A DNA stretch of 21,095 bases from Paludibacteraceae bacterium. GTDB lineage: Bacteria; Bacteroidota; Bacteroidia; Bacteroidales; Paludibacteraceae. The translations under genes and the position numbers were made by a program. The stretch's first letter is position 1, and every line of letters begins with the position of its first letter. Shown in pieces: positions 7,330 to 14,322 of the stretch. The stretch lies in assembly GCA_017560605.1 (NCBI GenBank), contig JAFZEQ010000083.1:1-21095 (forward strand), written 5' to 3'. The notes below the pieces were generated by a model, which did not search any database, was not told the origin of the DNA, and worked only from the letters and a program-made list of their open reading frames with translations.

Positions 7330-9444
7330 CTATTTTAAGTATTTATCTAACCAAGTAAAGAATGTTCTTTGCCATAGAATGCCGTTTTGTGGTTTGAGCA
7401 CCCAGTGGTTTTCATCAGGGAAAATTAGCAGCTGAGCATCCAGTCCGCGCATTTTAGCTGCGTCAAATGCTGCCATACTCTGGTTAGCTAGTATGCGATA
7501 ATCTTTTTCGCCGTGTATGCATAAGATCGGTGTATCCCATTTGTCCACAAAGCGGTGTGGTGAGTTAGCAAATGTGCGTTGTGCGGTAGCATTGCCTTTG
7601 TCCCAATATGCACCGCCCATATCCCAGTTGGCAAACCATTTCTCTTCGGTTTCTAGGTATTGCATTTCCATATTAAATATGCCGTCGTGTGCGATAAATG
7701 CTTTAAAGCGTTTGTCGTGGTGTCCGGCAAGCCAGTATACGCTAAATCCGCCAAACGATGCTCCCACACAACCTAATCTGTCTTTGTCTACATATGGTTC
7801 GTTGGCAAACTCGTCGATGGCAGTTAGGTAGTCTTTCATACATTGACCTCCGTAGTCGCCACTGATTTGTTCGTTCCACTTGTTACCAAAACCAGGTAAT
7901 CCGCGGCGGTTAGGAGCTACAATGATGTAGTCGTTGGCTGCCATCATCATAAAGTTCCAACGGAAGCTCCAGAACTGGCTCACTGGCGATTGTGGTCCAC
8001 CTTCGCAGTAGAGCAGGGTAGGGTACTTCTTGTTTGGGTCGAAGTGTGGAGGATAGATTATCCAAGTCAGCATTTGCTTGCCATCGGTGGTAGTTTGCCA
8101 GCGTGGTTCTACGCGGCCCATTTCTATTTGAGAGTAGATATTCTCGTTTTCGTATGTCAGCTGTGTGATGGCAGTGTCTGGTGTTTGGGTAAAAGCATAT
8201 ACCTCGTTAGCCTCGCACATCGAGTGTCGTAGACAGTAGTACTTATTGTCGATGTTTCCACCTGGCACAAAGTCGTACTGACCTTTGGTCAGACAGGTGG
8301 TGTGGAAACTATGTATGGTAGAGTCGTTAGACGGATGTATATTCACTTCGTATAGCATAGTTGTTCCGTGCCATACTGCGTTAAACACGATATTGTTTTC
8401 GTCCTTCCAATAGTAGCTATCTACGTTGGTTTCCATGCCTTTAGTAAGGAAACGTTTTTCGCCTGTTTCTACGTGTTGGATCATCAGTCTGTTCTCATCG
8501 CTTTCGTAGCCGTCGCGTTCCATTGATTGCCATGCAATCCATTGTCCGTCAGGTGAGTATGAAGGATTAGTATCGTATCCGCTGTTGTCTTCGGTCAGGT
8601 TGGTGTGTGAGCCTGTCTCTATGTCATAGATATAGATGTCCGAGTTGGTTGATACGGCATAGTCTAGTCCTGTTTTCTTGCGGCAGGTGTAAGCTATCTT
8701 TTTGCCATCAGGGCTCCATGCTAATTGCTCTACGCCGCCAAAAGGTTTCATAGGCGATTCGTATGGTGTGCCTTCCAGTAGGTCAATGCACTCGCTTACT
8801 TCTAGATCCTCATCAATGGTGCAGAGAAATGGGTGTGGAGCAGTTTCGGTCCACTCGTCCCAGTGCTTGTACATCAAGTCGTCTATCACGCGACCAGAGG
8901 CTAGTGGTAGATCAGGATGCTTGTCGGCAGTAGTAGCATTGGCTTTTACTTGAGCTATCAAAATAACTTGGTTGCCATTAGGTGACATTAAGAAGCCCTC
9001 TATCTCGTGGTCAAAGTCAGTAATGATTTCTTCTTTGGCAAAGTTAAGTTTGGATTTGTGTCTGATAACCAGCTTGTTTTCCTTATTGAGATAGCATAAC
9101 TTGCCATCGTACCATGCTGGGCTGTGTCCGATAAACTCGTCGGTTACTTCTAGCAGTTGTGTCGAGTCGGTTATCTCCTCTTCTGGTACTTCTTTGGCTA
9201 TTCTAATCCAGGAAGTAGAGTGGTTTTCTTCTACGCTGTAGTAGCTTACGGTGTAGGCTATTTGTCCTGTTTGTTTGTCTGGATGAACGCTATTGATTCG
9301 TCCCATAGCCCAGAGTGCTTCGGGTGTTAATCGCCCGCCTTCGATGCTGATCTCGGGCTTGGTTACTGGTTTCTTGTTCTTGTCAAATAGCTGACATGAG
9401 CTTGCAAGTAAGGCAATAGTGGCCATTAGTATGATTTTTTTCAT
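7330..9444 (-). CDS. S9 family peptidase lipoprotein, DPP5-like
   Basis: 704 residues. The N-terminus is a lipoprotein signal with Cys at residue 17 (L-L-A-S-S-C), so export and lipid anchoring are likely. Residues ~30-450 form a beta-propeller, with W-S-P-D-G and Y-S-P-D-G blade motifs near 243 and 296. Residues ~450-704 are an alpha/beta hydrolase with catalytic Ser563 (GASFGG), Asp648 (H-G-E-K-D-Y-R) and His680 (D-E-N-H-W). The opening L-T-P-E-A-L-W-x-M-G-R resembles DPP5-type dipeptidyl peptidases of Bacteroidales, which release dipeptides in the periplasm. The ATG at 9444 is chosen because the longer frame starts with TTG inside the promoter at 9475-9506. First gene of a unit with fabG. 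Confidence 0.9.
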   Translation of the reverse strand: MKKIILMATIALLASSCQLFDKNKKPVTKPEISIEGGRLTPEALWAMGRINSVHPDKQTGQIAYTVSYYSVEENHSTSWIRIAKEVPEEEITDSTQLLEVTDEFIGHSPAWYDGKLCYLNKENKLVIRHKSKLNFAKEEIITDFDHEIEGFLMSPNGNQVILIAQVKANATTADKHPDLPLASGRVIDDLMYKHWDEWTETAPHPFLCTIDEDLEVSECIDLLEGTPYESPMKPFGGVEQLAWSPDGKKIAYTCRKKTGLDYAVSTNSDIYIYDIETGSHTNLTEDNSGYDTNPSYSPDGQWIAWQSMERDGYESDENRLMIQHVETGEKRFLTKGMETNVDSYYWKDENNIVFNAVWHGTTMLYEVNIHPSNDSTIHSFHTTCLTKGQYDFVPGGNIDNKYYCLRHSMCEANEVYAFTQTPDTAITQLTYENENIYSQIEMGRVEPRWQTTTDGKQMLTWIIYPPHFDPNKKYPTLLYCEGGPQSPVSQFWSFRWNFMMMAANDYIIVAPNRRGLPGFGNKWNEQISGDYGGQCMKDYLTAIDEFANEPYVDKDRLGCVGASFGGFSVYWLAGHHDKRFKAFIAHDGIFNMEMQYLETEEKWFANWDMGGAYWDKGNATAQRTFANSPHRFVDKWDTPILCIHGEKDYRILANQSMAAFDAAKMRGLDAQLLIFPDENHWVLKPQNGILWQRTFFTWLDKYLK

Positions 9445-9474
9445 ATATTGATACAATTGTTTTTTTTGAACGTG

Positions 9475-9506
9475 CAAAGGTACTGCTTTTTTTCGGAATA
9501 TACAAA
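9475..9506 (-). promoter_or_regulatory. Promoter of the S9 peptidase-fabG unit
   Basis: On the minus strand, TTTG (9506-9503), 20 nt, then TACCTTTG (9482-9475), a full Bacteroidota consensus. It lies about 30 nt ahead of the ATG at 9444 and rules out the upstream TTG start. With the + strand promoter at 9583-9614 it forms a divergent pair in the 9445-9694 spacer. Confidence 0.88.
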
Positions 9507-9582
9507 AAACGTTCCAAAAAACTATGTTTTTTTCTTATTCTTGCCTTTTTGTTGTCTAAAACACTTGTTTTTGCTTTTTTTT

Positions 9583-9614
9583 CTTGCTAATTTAAAATAA
9601 TATTGCTATCTTTG
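9583..9614 (+). promoter_or_regulatory. Promoter of the first YD-like gene
   Basis: CTTG (9583-9586), 20 nt, then TATCTTTG (9607-9614). The -7 element is a full match and the -33 element has TTG. The inferred leader to the ATG at 9695 is about 70 nt. It contains GCGACCTTGTCGTTGC, a weak dyad. Confidence 0.75.
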
Positions 9615-9694
9615 CAGTCTGTTATTGCTGATCGCGACCTTGTCGTTGCGCTAACTGCTTAGCATAACCGTTTAACCGACATAAAAAAACAAAT

Positions 9695-10453
9695 ATGCAA
9701 AAACTCCCATACATATTGCTCATCATCTGTGCTGGTGTAGGTTTGGCCATAGGTGCTGTTATGCTCGTTGATCATCTGAGCAAAGATAAATACGATGGCA
9801 GACGCTTGGTAACTGAACAACCCGATCATCTAGCGCAAGATGAAGTACTAGACGTGTCGCAATACAAGTCACCTGATTTGCAAATGCAACTTGCCAAAGG
9901 CAATGTCAATAGCATTGAATACGAATACGAAAAACTTAACTATACACCTAACGGTCTGCTCATTAAAAATGATGATTATATAACTATCGACATCAAACGC
10001 AACGAGAAAGGGCAGATAATTAGTATTCTAGAATCAGCAGAGGAGGAGATTTCAGAAGAAGTATACTATTATACGTACGATAACAATGGTTTTGTAAAAG
10101 AACAGACCTATAGTTATGCTTGTTTTGTAGAGGGGGAGAGTTATGAATCTTATACGAAGTATACCTATAAAGGTGAAGAATTAATGAAAGAAGAAACTAG
10201 AGAATGGGCTGATATATGGGGTCACGGAGATGGAGTTGAGGCTGGGAAGAGTGAATCTACTACTATCGCCACCTATACAAACTACAAGTACGATAACCGA
10301 GGCAATTGGATTTCTCGCGAAAAGAAGAGGGAGACTAATTCTAAATTGTACGAATTAGATGAATCTTTAGGCAATATAATAAGATTCGTGAAGGAGGAAA
10401 ATAACTCCAATTCCGTGGTTCAAAAACGCACGATAACGTATTATAATAAATAA
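9695..10453 (+). CDS. Membrane-anchored YD-like repeat protein, paralog A
   Basis: 252 residues, function not known. Residues 5-26 form one glycine-rich membrane segment (I-L-L-I-I-C-A-G-V-G-L-A-I-G-A-V), with no cleavage site or good lipobox, so it is probably a signal anchor with the rest outside the inner membrane. An acidic linker leads to the family entry motif YKSPDL at 57-62. Aromatic strand motifs follow (Y-Y-Y-T-Y-D-N-N-G-F, then Y-T-N-Y-K-Y-D-N-R-G-N-W-I-S-R), ending K-R-T-I-T-Y-Y. The Y-x-Y-D/N-x-x-G pattern recalls YD/Rhs repeats, but only two or three units occur. It heads the accessory locus behind its own promoter. Unlike four relatives, it lacks the terminal stem-loop and following repeat array. 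Confidence 0.75.
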   Translation: MQKLPYILLIICAGVGLAIGAVMLVDHLSKDKYDGRRLVTEQPDHLAQDEVLDVSQYKSPDLQMQLAKGNVNSIEYEYEKLNYTPNGLLIKNDDYITIDIKRNEKGQIISILESAEEEISEEVYYYTYDNNGFVKEQTYSYACFVEGESYESYTKYTYKGEELMKEETREWADIWGHGDGVEAGKSESTTIATYTNYKYDNRGNWISREKKRETNSKLYELDESLGNIIRFVKEENNSNSVVQKRTITYYNK

Positions 10454-10556
10454 AAATTTATGTATAGTTTATAGGTAATGAAACCATCATAGCTATAAAA
10501 AAAATAAACGAATTAAAACAAAACGAAGAAATAACTAAATATCATAGTTTTTAAGT

Positions 10557-11618
10557 ATGAAAAAGTTTTTTGTATTAATATTCTTATCCTTAATGTGCGC
10601 AACATCCTTCGCGTATTGGATGGTTAATGGTTTAAAGTTTAGCAGTTTAGGAATGAGAATTTCTTTTGATCCTAATAGCAAATTATCGGACGAACCAGCG
10701 GTAGTGTTAGCCAAAAATTATTCTTATCAGACATTTACCAATTATGGCGAATTGTCTGGCCATATTGACGTACCTAGTGGTATAGAGGTTAATGAATCAG
10801 GATATTTCAAAGGTATACATATTGTACGCGAGATTGGGTTAGAAGCATTTCAGAATTGTAAAGGTATTACATCTGTTACATTGCCGTCTACGATAGTTAG
10901 AATCCATAAAAGTGCTTTTCAAGCTGCTACCTCATTGACATCTATTAATATTCCTTCTGGTGTTACCCGTATCGAAGACGCTGTGTTTTGTGGTTGTAAA
11001 TCGCTTCATTCTATAGAGTTACACGATGGTCTTACTAGTTTTGGAATGAGTGCATTCAATGGTTGTGGTTTTAAGCGGTTCGATATTCCAGCAGGAGTAG
11101 ACACCATCGAAACTGGCGCATTTGGTAATTGCACATCGCTTGAGTGGATGCTTGTACCTAACCATGTTAGGGTAATTGGGAGTAGTATCTTTGATGGTTG
11201 TAAATCTATGAAATTAGTGTATTTGCCAGATCATATTTCAGTGATTAAATACAATATGTTTGCAAATTGTAGTTCATTGGTTGCTATCGCTCCTACCTCC
11301 GATAAGCTTAATCCTACTCCAGAGGCTATTGTGTTCATTCCAAAGCAAGTTACTCAAATCCAAGATGGTGCTTTTGAAAACTGTTCTTCCATCCGAAAAG
11401 TAGTTATTCCTTCGACAGTAACTGCTGTTGGCAAATATGCTTTTCAAGGATGCACTTCTCTAGAAGAAGTTTGGTTTCAATCTCAAAAAGCTAGTTGTGG
11501 CCTGATGACTTTTTACAATTGTCCTAAGCTCAAACGCATCTATGTACCTAAAGGAACTAAGTCAACCTATTTAGAGAATGGATTAGGACATATTAGTCAT
11601 TTGGTTATAGAATACTAA
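10557..11618 (+). CDS. BspA-type leucine-rich-repeat secreted protein
   Basis: 353 residues with a signal peptide (residues 1-19, S-F-A-Y cleavage region). About ten LRR_5 units follow, each near 23 residues, with the pattern L-x-S-I-x-I-P-x-x-V-x-x-I-x-x-x-A-F-x-x-C. This family, named from Tannerella forsythia BspA, forms secreted solenoids that in known cases bind host or bacterial surface proteins. The last ~25 residues (R-I-Y-V-P-K-G, then H-L-V-I-E-Y) cap the solenoid. No sortase or T9SS-type C-terminal domain is evident, so localisation is uncertain. Only 19 nt separate it from the next YD-like gene, so the two are probably one transcript. This mirrors the gene fusion at 14323-16749. 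Confidence 0.85.
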   Translation: MKKFFVLIFLSLMCATSFAYWMVNGLKFSSLGMRISFDPNSKLSDEPAVVLAKNYSYQTFTNYGELSGHIDVPSGIEVNESGYFKGIHIVREIGLEAFQNCKGITSVTLPSTIVRIHKSAFQAATSLTSINIPSGVTRIEDAVFCGCKSLHSIELHDGLTSFGMSAFNGCGFKRFDIPAGVDTIETGAFGNCTSLEWMLVPNHVRVIGSSIFDGCKSMKLVYLPDHISVIKYNMFANCSSLVAIAPTSDKLNPTPEAIVFIPKQVTQIQDGAFENCSSIRKVVIPSTVTAVGKYAFQGCTSLEEVWFQSQKASCGLMTFYNCPKLKRIYVPKGTKSTYLENGLGHISHLVIEY

Positions 11619-11637
11619 TTTTGCAATAGACAATCAT

Positions 11638-12255
11638 ATGAGAAAAGTATCTATTATTCTATTGCTTGCTCTCTTGAGTCTGTCGGCGTGGGCATATAGC
11701 TATAAGACTCCTGATTTGCGAATGCTGCAAGTTAAAGGTAACGTAAAGTATATCATGTTTACCAAGGATTGTCCTGCTAGTGGTTTTAAGAGTGCCTATT
11801 GTTATTTTGACAGAAACGGTTGGATAGATGTCAATAAGACCTTCTATTCTAAAACCACAGTTAAGCGCAATGGCAGTTGGCAGTTGGTAGCTATCGAGCG
11901 AGAATATGAGGCTTTTGTTGACGGGTTTGATATGCCATTGGGCTATTATAGCGAATGGTCATATAATAGTAGCGGCTTTGTTACCAAGATTGCTAATTCT
12001 GAGTGGGAATGGGCAAATACCGACATCTATATATATGATAGCAACGATGTGTTGATAGAGAAGCGAACAGAATGGGATAGCAATGGCGATAGTGGGTACG
12101 ATATTTACACGTATTCTAGTTATAAATACGATAGTCGTGGCAACTGGATTTCGCGTTATGTAACTGTCCGTAGTAAAAGTTACGATATTGAAGGCGATTT
12201 TAGTACGACTTCTGAATCCTATGTCGAAAAACGTGTGATTGCGTATTACGACTAA
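11638..12255 (+). CDS. Secreted YD-like repeat protein, paralog B
   Basis: 205 residues, the shortest relative. Instead of a membrane anchor it has a cleavable signal peptide (about 1-19, L-S-A-W-A) placed almost directly before the family entry motif, here YKTPDL at 22-27. The rest follows the family: K-G-N-V-K-Y-I, W-S-Y-N-S-S-G-F, Y-I-Y-D-S-N-D, Y-S-S-Y-K-Y-D-S-R-G-N-W-I-S-R, and K-R-V-I-A-Y-Y-D at the end. A soluble periplasmic or secreted form is likely. It follows the LRR gene by 19 nt and ends in a stem-loop over its stop codon. Function unknown. Confidence 0.75.
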   Translation: MRKVSIILLLALLSLSAWAYSYKTPDLRMLQVKGNVKYIMFTKDCPASGFKSAYCYFDRNGWIDVNKTFYSKTTVKRNGSWQLVAIEREYEAFVDGFDMPLGYYSEWSYNSSGFVTKIANSEWEWANTDIYIYDSNDVLIEKRTEWDSNGDSGYDIYTYSSYKYDSRGNWISRYVTVRSKSYDIEGDFSTTSESYVEKRVIAYYD

Positions 12256-12278
12256 GAGCAGAGCTCTTAGTAATTTTG
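12254..12278 (+). terminator. Stem-loop over the paralog B stop codon
   Basis: AAGAGC and GCTCTT (12254-12268) form a 6-bp stem around AGA, starting inside the TAA stop and followed by AGTAATTTT. The same arrangement ends three other YD-like genes. It is a weak intrinsic terminator at best. The TAATTTTG that follows also fits the -7 promoter pattern, but no -33 match sits at the right distance. Confidence 0.4.
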
Positions 12279-12371
12279 AATTAAGAATTTTGAATTATTG
12301 AATTATTGAATTTTTTGAATTCTTGAATTTTTTGAATTTTTGAATTTTTGAATTATTTGAATTTTTAAATT
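12274..12371 (+). repeat. TTGAATT repeat array 1
   Basis: About ten direct copies of a short unit, TTGAATT followed by A, T or C and 0-3 extra T, with a period of 7-9 nt. All copies face the same way as the flanking genes. The array fills most of the spacer before paralog C and then stops sharply at a GC-richer stretch (GCGCAGCTCTCC). Confidence 0.9.
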
Positions 12372-12424
12372 AGCGCAGCTCTCCAACAGTGCAGCGATCC
12401 AAAAACAATTAAACACATACACAT

Positions 12425-13111
12425 ATGAAGAACATTTACGTTATTTTAATCGGCATTGTAGCCGGTGCATGCTTAGCCATAGGCGGTATTATGTTAGTCA
12501 ATCATCTAGGTGAAAACAGTAATGGTGATAGAGCCCTAGCAACGGAACAGAGTGCTCATCCACTAGAAGCTATTGATCTCCCGCCATACAAGTCTCCTGA
12601 TCTGCAAATGGAAATGGCTAGAGGCAATGTTAGGAGTATAGAGTTTAAGAATACTGATGGTGCTCTAATAGTGTACAACTATACTCATGATGGTATGAAT
12701 GAGGAAGAGCTCGAGGGTGTATTTGAACGCAATGAATTAGGACAAATCGTTTCCTATTATGATTCTGATAGCTACACCTATAATAAAGATGGGTTTATAT
12801 CAGAAACTAAGAGATGGGTAGAAACTTGTTATATGGTTTCTAAGTATGAATATAACGAGTATAATGAGCTAGTTAAAGAGGTTGAGAAGATCTTTAATGA
12901 AGGAATGTATGATGATGAACTGGCACATGAAGCGGTATATGTATACTCTAACTACAAATATGACGATTGTGGCAACTGGATATCTCGATCTGTTAAAGTG
13001 GAAAGAAAGAAAAAACATGTCGACTACGATATACCAGTGGATGTTCATAGCCCAAAATACGACACCGACGTATTCCGCACTGAGAAACGCAAGATCACGT
13101 ATTACGAGTAA
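12425..13111 (+). CDS. Membrane-anchored YD-like repeat protein, paralog C
   Basis: 228 residues. The N-terminal membrane segment (about 5-26, with V-A-G-A-C-L-A-I-G-G) is nearly identical to that of paralog D, while A has a diverged version. An acidic linker leads to YKSPDL at 55-60. Family strands follow: Y-T-Y-N-K-D-G-F, Y-E-Y-N-E-Y-N-E-L-V-K-E, Y-S-N-Y-K-Y-D-D-C-G-N-W-I-S-R, ending K-R-K-I-T-Y-Y-E. The Cys in A-G-A-C is not in a canonical lipobox, so I favour a signal anchor over a lipoprotein. Repeat arrays flank it on both sides, and it ends in the shared stem-loop. Function unknown. Confidence 0.75.
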   Translation: MKNIYVILIGIVAGACLAIGGIMLVNHLGENSNGDRALATEQSAHPLEAIDLPPYKSPDLQMEMARGNVRSIEFKNTDGALIVYNYTHDGMNEEELEGVFERNELGQIVSYYDSDSYTYNKDGFISETKRWVETCYMVSKYEYNEYNELVKEVEKIFNEGMYDDELAHEAVYVYSNYKYDDCGNWISRSVKVERKKKHVDYDIPVDVHSPKYDTDVFRTEKRKITYYE

Positions 13112-13133
13112 GAGCATGCTCTTAGTAATTTTG
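13110..13133 (+). terminator. Stem-loop over the paralog C stop codon
   Basis: AAGAGCATGCTCTT (13110-13123) is a perfect 14-nt palindrome beginning in the TAA stop and followed by AGTAATTTTG. Same position and sequence type as the stem-loop after paralog B. Confidence 0.4.
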
Positions 13134-13254
13134 AATTCTTGAATTCTTGAATTATTTGAATTTTTGAATTATTGAATTTTTTGAATTCTTGAATTATTGA
13201 ATTCTTGAATTTTTAAATTTTTTGAATTCTTGAATTATTAAATTTTTGAATTAT
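13129..13254 (+). repeat. TTGAATT repeat array 2
   Basis: About fourteen direct copies of the TTGAATT(A/T/C) unit, including several with an EcoRI-type GAATTC core and occasional TTAAATT variants. Same orientation as array 1. It runs into the shared leader at 13248. Confidence 0.9.
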
Positions 13255-13311
13255 TACTTTTGACTTTCAAAAAAACTATAAAATAAAAATTTACACATAT
13301 GAAAAAGATTT
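13248..13311 (+). promoter_or_regulatory. Duplicated leader, copy 1 (before paralog D)
   Basis: About 64 nt that match the region at 16830-16893 almost base for base: GAATTATTAC, then TTTGACTTTC, an A-run, CTATAAAAT, AAAATTTACAC, and the first five codons of the gene. Conservation ahead of unrelated genes suggests a promoter or translation leader. TTTG at its start may be a -33 element, but no clean TAnnTTTG follows. Confidence 0.55.
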
Positions 13312-14024
13312 ACATTTTTTTAATTAGTTTTGTAGCCGGCGCATGCTTGGCTATAGGTGGTTATATGCTAGTCGATTATCTTATCCAGGGTAATAACAAA
13401 ACCCACCCCGTTCCAATTGAACTACAGGAAGAACTACAAGATGAACCACAAGACGAACAGCCTGATCAACCACAATACAAGTCGCCTGACTTGAAAATGA
13501 TGCAGGCCAAGGGCAATGTAAGGACTATAGAAGGCTCGTTTGAAGAATTTTCATTTTGGACAGAGAGCAAAAAGATAATCTTTAATCGTGATGGTGTGTT
13601 TGCCTTTACACTAGATAAGAAATTTTTATCGGAGTTGGAGGGAGAAGTAGAACGCGATGAATATGGACGATTCATAACCATTAATGCACTAATGCTAGGC
13701 AATACAATAAATTCATTTGAATATAACAATGATGGTTTTATTGCTAATTATTATTTCTCTATGGAAGGATGTTCATCTACTACTAGATATGAGTACAACG
13801 ATAATGACGACCTTGTTAAAAAGATATCTACAAGTGAATGTGTTGGTTTAGGAGAGCGATATACTTCAGAAACTACCTATTCTAACTACAAGTACGACAG
13901 CCATGGCAACTGGATATCTCGCAAATGCAAAACTGTCTCAAAGAACTATGACGAATTCGATGAACTGATGGACGCTAATACAAGTAATGATACCGAAACT
14001 CGCAAGATTACGTATTACGAGTAA
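13299..14024 (+). CDS. Membrane-anchored YD-like repeat protein, paralog D
   Basis: 241 residues. The membrane segment (about 5-26, V-A-G-A-C-L-A-I-G-G-Y) is shared with paralog C. The linker at about 41-59 is made almost wholly of E, Q, D, P and L in short near-repeats (E-L-Q-E-E-L-Q-D-E-P-Q-D-E-Q), a likely flexible acidic stalk. YKSPDL follows at 60-65, then F-E-Y-N-N-D-G-F, Y-E-Y-N-D-N-D-D-L-V-K-K, Y-S-N-Y-K-Y-D-S-H-G-N-W-I-S-R and R-K-I-T-Y-Y-E. Its leader is a near copy of the one before the lipocalin-like gene. It ends in the shared stem-loop. Function unknown. Confidence 0.75.
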   Translation: MKKIYIFLISFVAGACLAIGGYMLVDYLIQGNNKTHPVPIELQEELQDEPQDEQPDQPQYKSPDLKMMQAKGNVRTIEGSFEEFSFWTESKKIIFNRDGVFAFTLDKKFLSELEGEVERDEYGRFITINALMLGNTINSFEYNNDGFIANYYFSMEGCSSTTRYEYNDNDDLVKKISTSECVGLGERYTSETTYSNYKYDSHGNWISRKCKTVSKNYDEFDELMDANTSNDTETRKITYYE

Positions 14025-14047
14025 GAGCATAACTCTTGGTAATTTTG
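14023..14047 (+). terminator. Stem-loop over the paralog D stop codon
   Basis: AAGAG and CTCTT (14023-14037) around CATAA, beginning in the TAA stop and followed by GGTAATTTTG. Identical to the stem-loop after the LRR/YD-like fusion gene at 16748. Confidence 0.4.
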
Positions 14048-14264
14048 AATTCTTTGAATTATTGAATTTTTAAATTTTTTGAATTATTGAATTCTTGAAT
14101 TTTTGAATTCTTGAAACATTTGAATTTTTGAATTCTTGAAACATTTGAATTATTGAATTCTTGAATTATTGAATTCTTTGAATTATTGAATTCTTTGAAT
14201 TATTACATTTTTTGAATTATTGAATTTTTAAATTATTGAATTTTTAAATTAAGAATTTTGAATT
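14040..14264 (+). repeat. TTGAATT repeat array 3 (longest)
   Basis: About 225 bp of direct TTGAATT(A/T/C) units, with two interspersed TTGAAACAT variants that recur at the start of array 5. All units face the same way as the genes. The array ends abruptly at a GC-rich island. Confidence 0.9.
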
Positions 14265-14311
14265 AGCTCCCCGGTCCTCCGGCCCCCGGTCCCTCCCGGC
14301 CTCCCGATCCA
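14264..14311 (+). other. GC-rich, pyrimidine-rich leader island
   Basis: About 45 nt of mostly C and G (CTCCCCGGTCCTCCGGCCCC onward), sitting between a >90% AT repeat array and an AT-rich ATG context. It contains imperfect repeats of CCGGTCC and CCTCCCG. The downstream ATCCAAAAACAA also occurs before paralog C. Composition is unlike anything else in the window. Function unknown. Confidence 0.6.
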
Positions 14312-14322
14312 AAAACAAAAAC

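Noticed and set aside
9445..9477. TTG start of the S9 peptidase
   Set aside because: It lies inside the -7 promoter element; the ATG at 9444 begins a clean lipoprotein signal.
12425..12510. Lipoprotein signal in paralogs C and D
   Set aside because: A-G-A-C is not a canonical lipobox, and paralog A has no Cys at that position, so a membrane anchor fits the family better.
12274..14264. CRISPR array
   Set aside because: Units are 7-9 nt with no unique spacers of constant length and no cas genes nearby.
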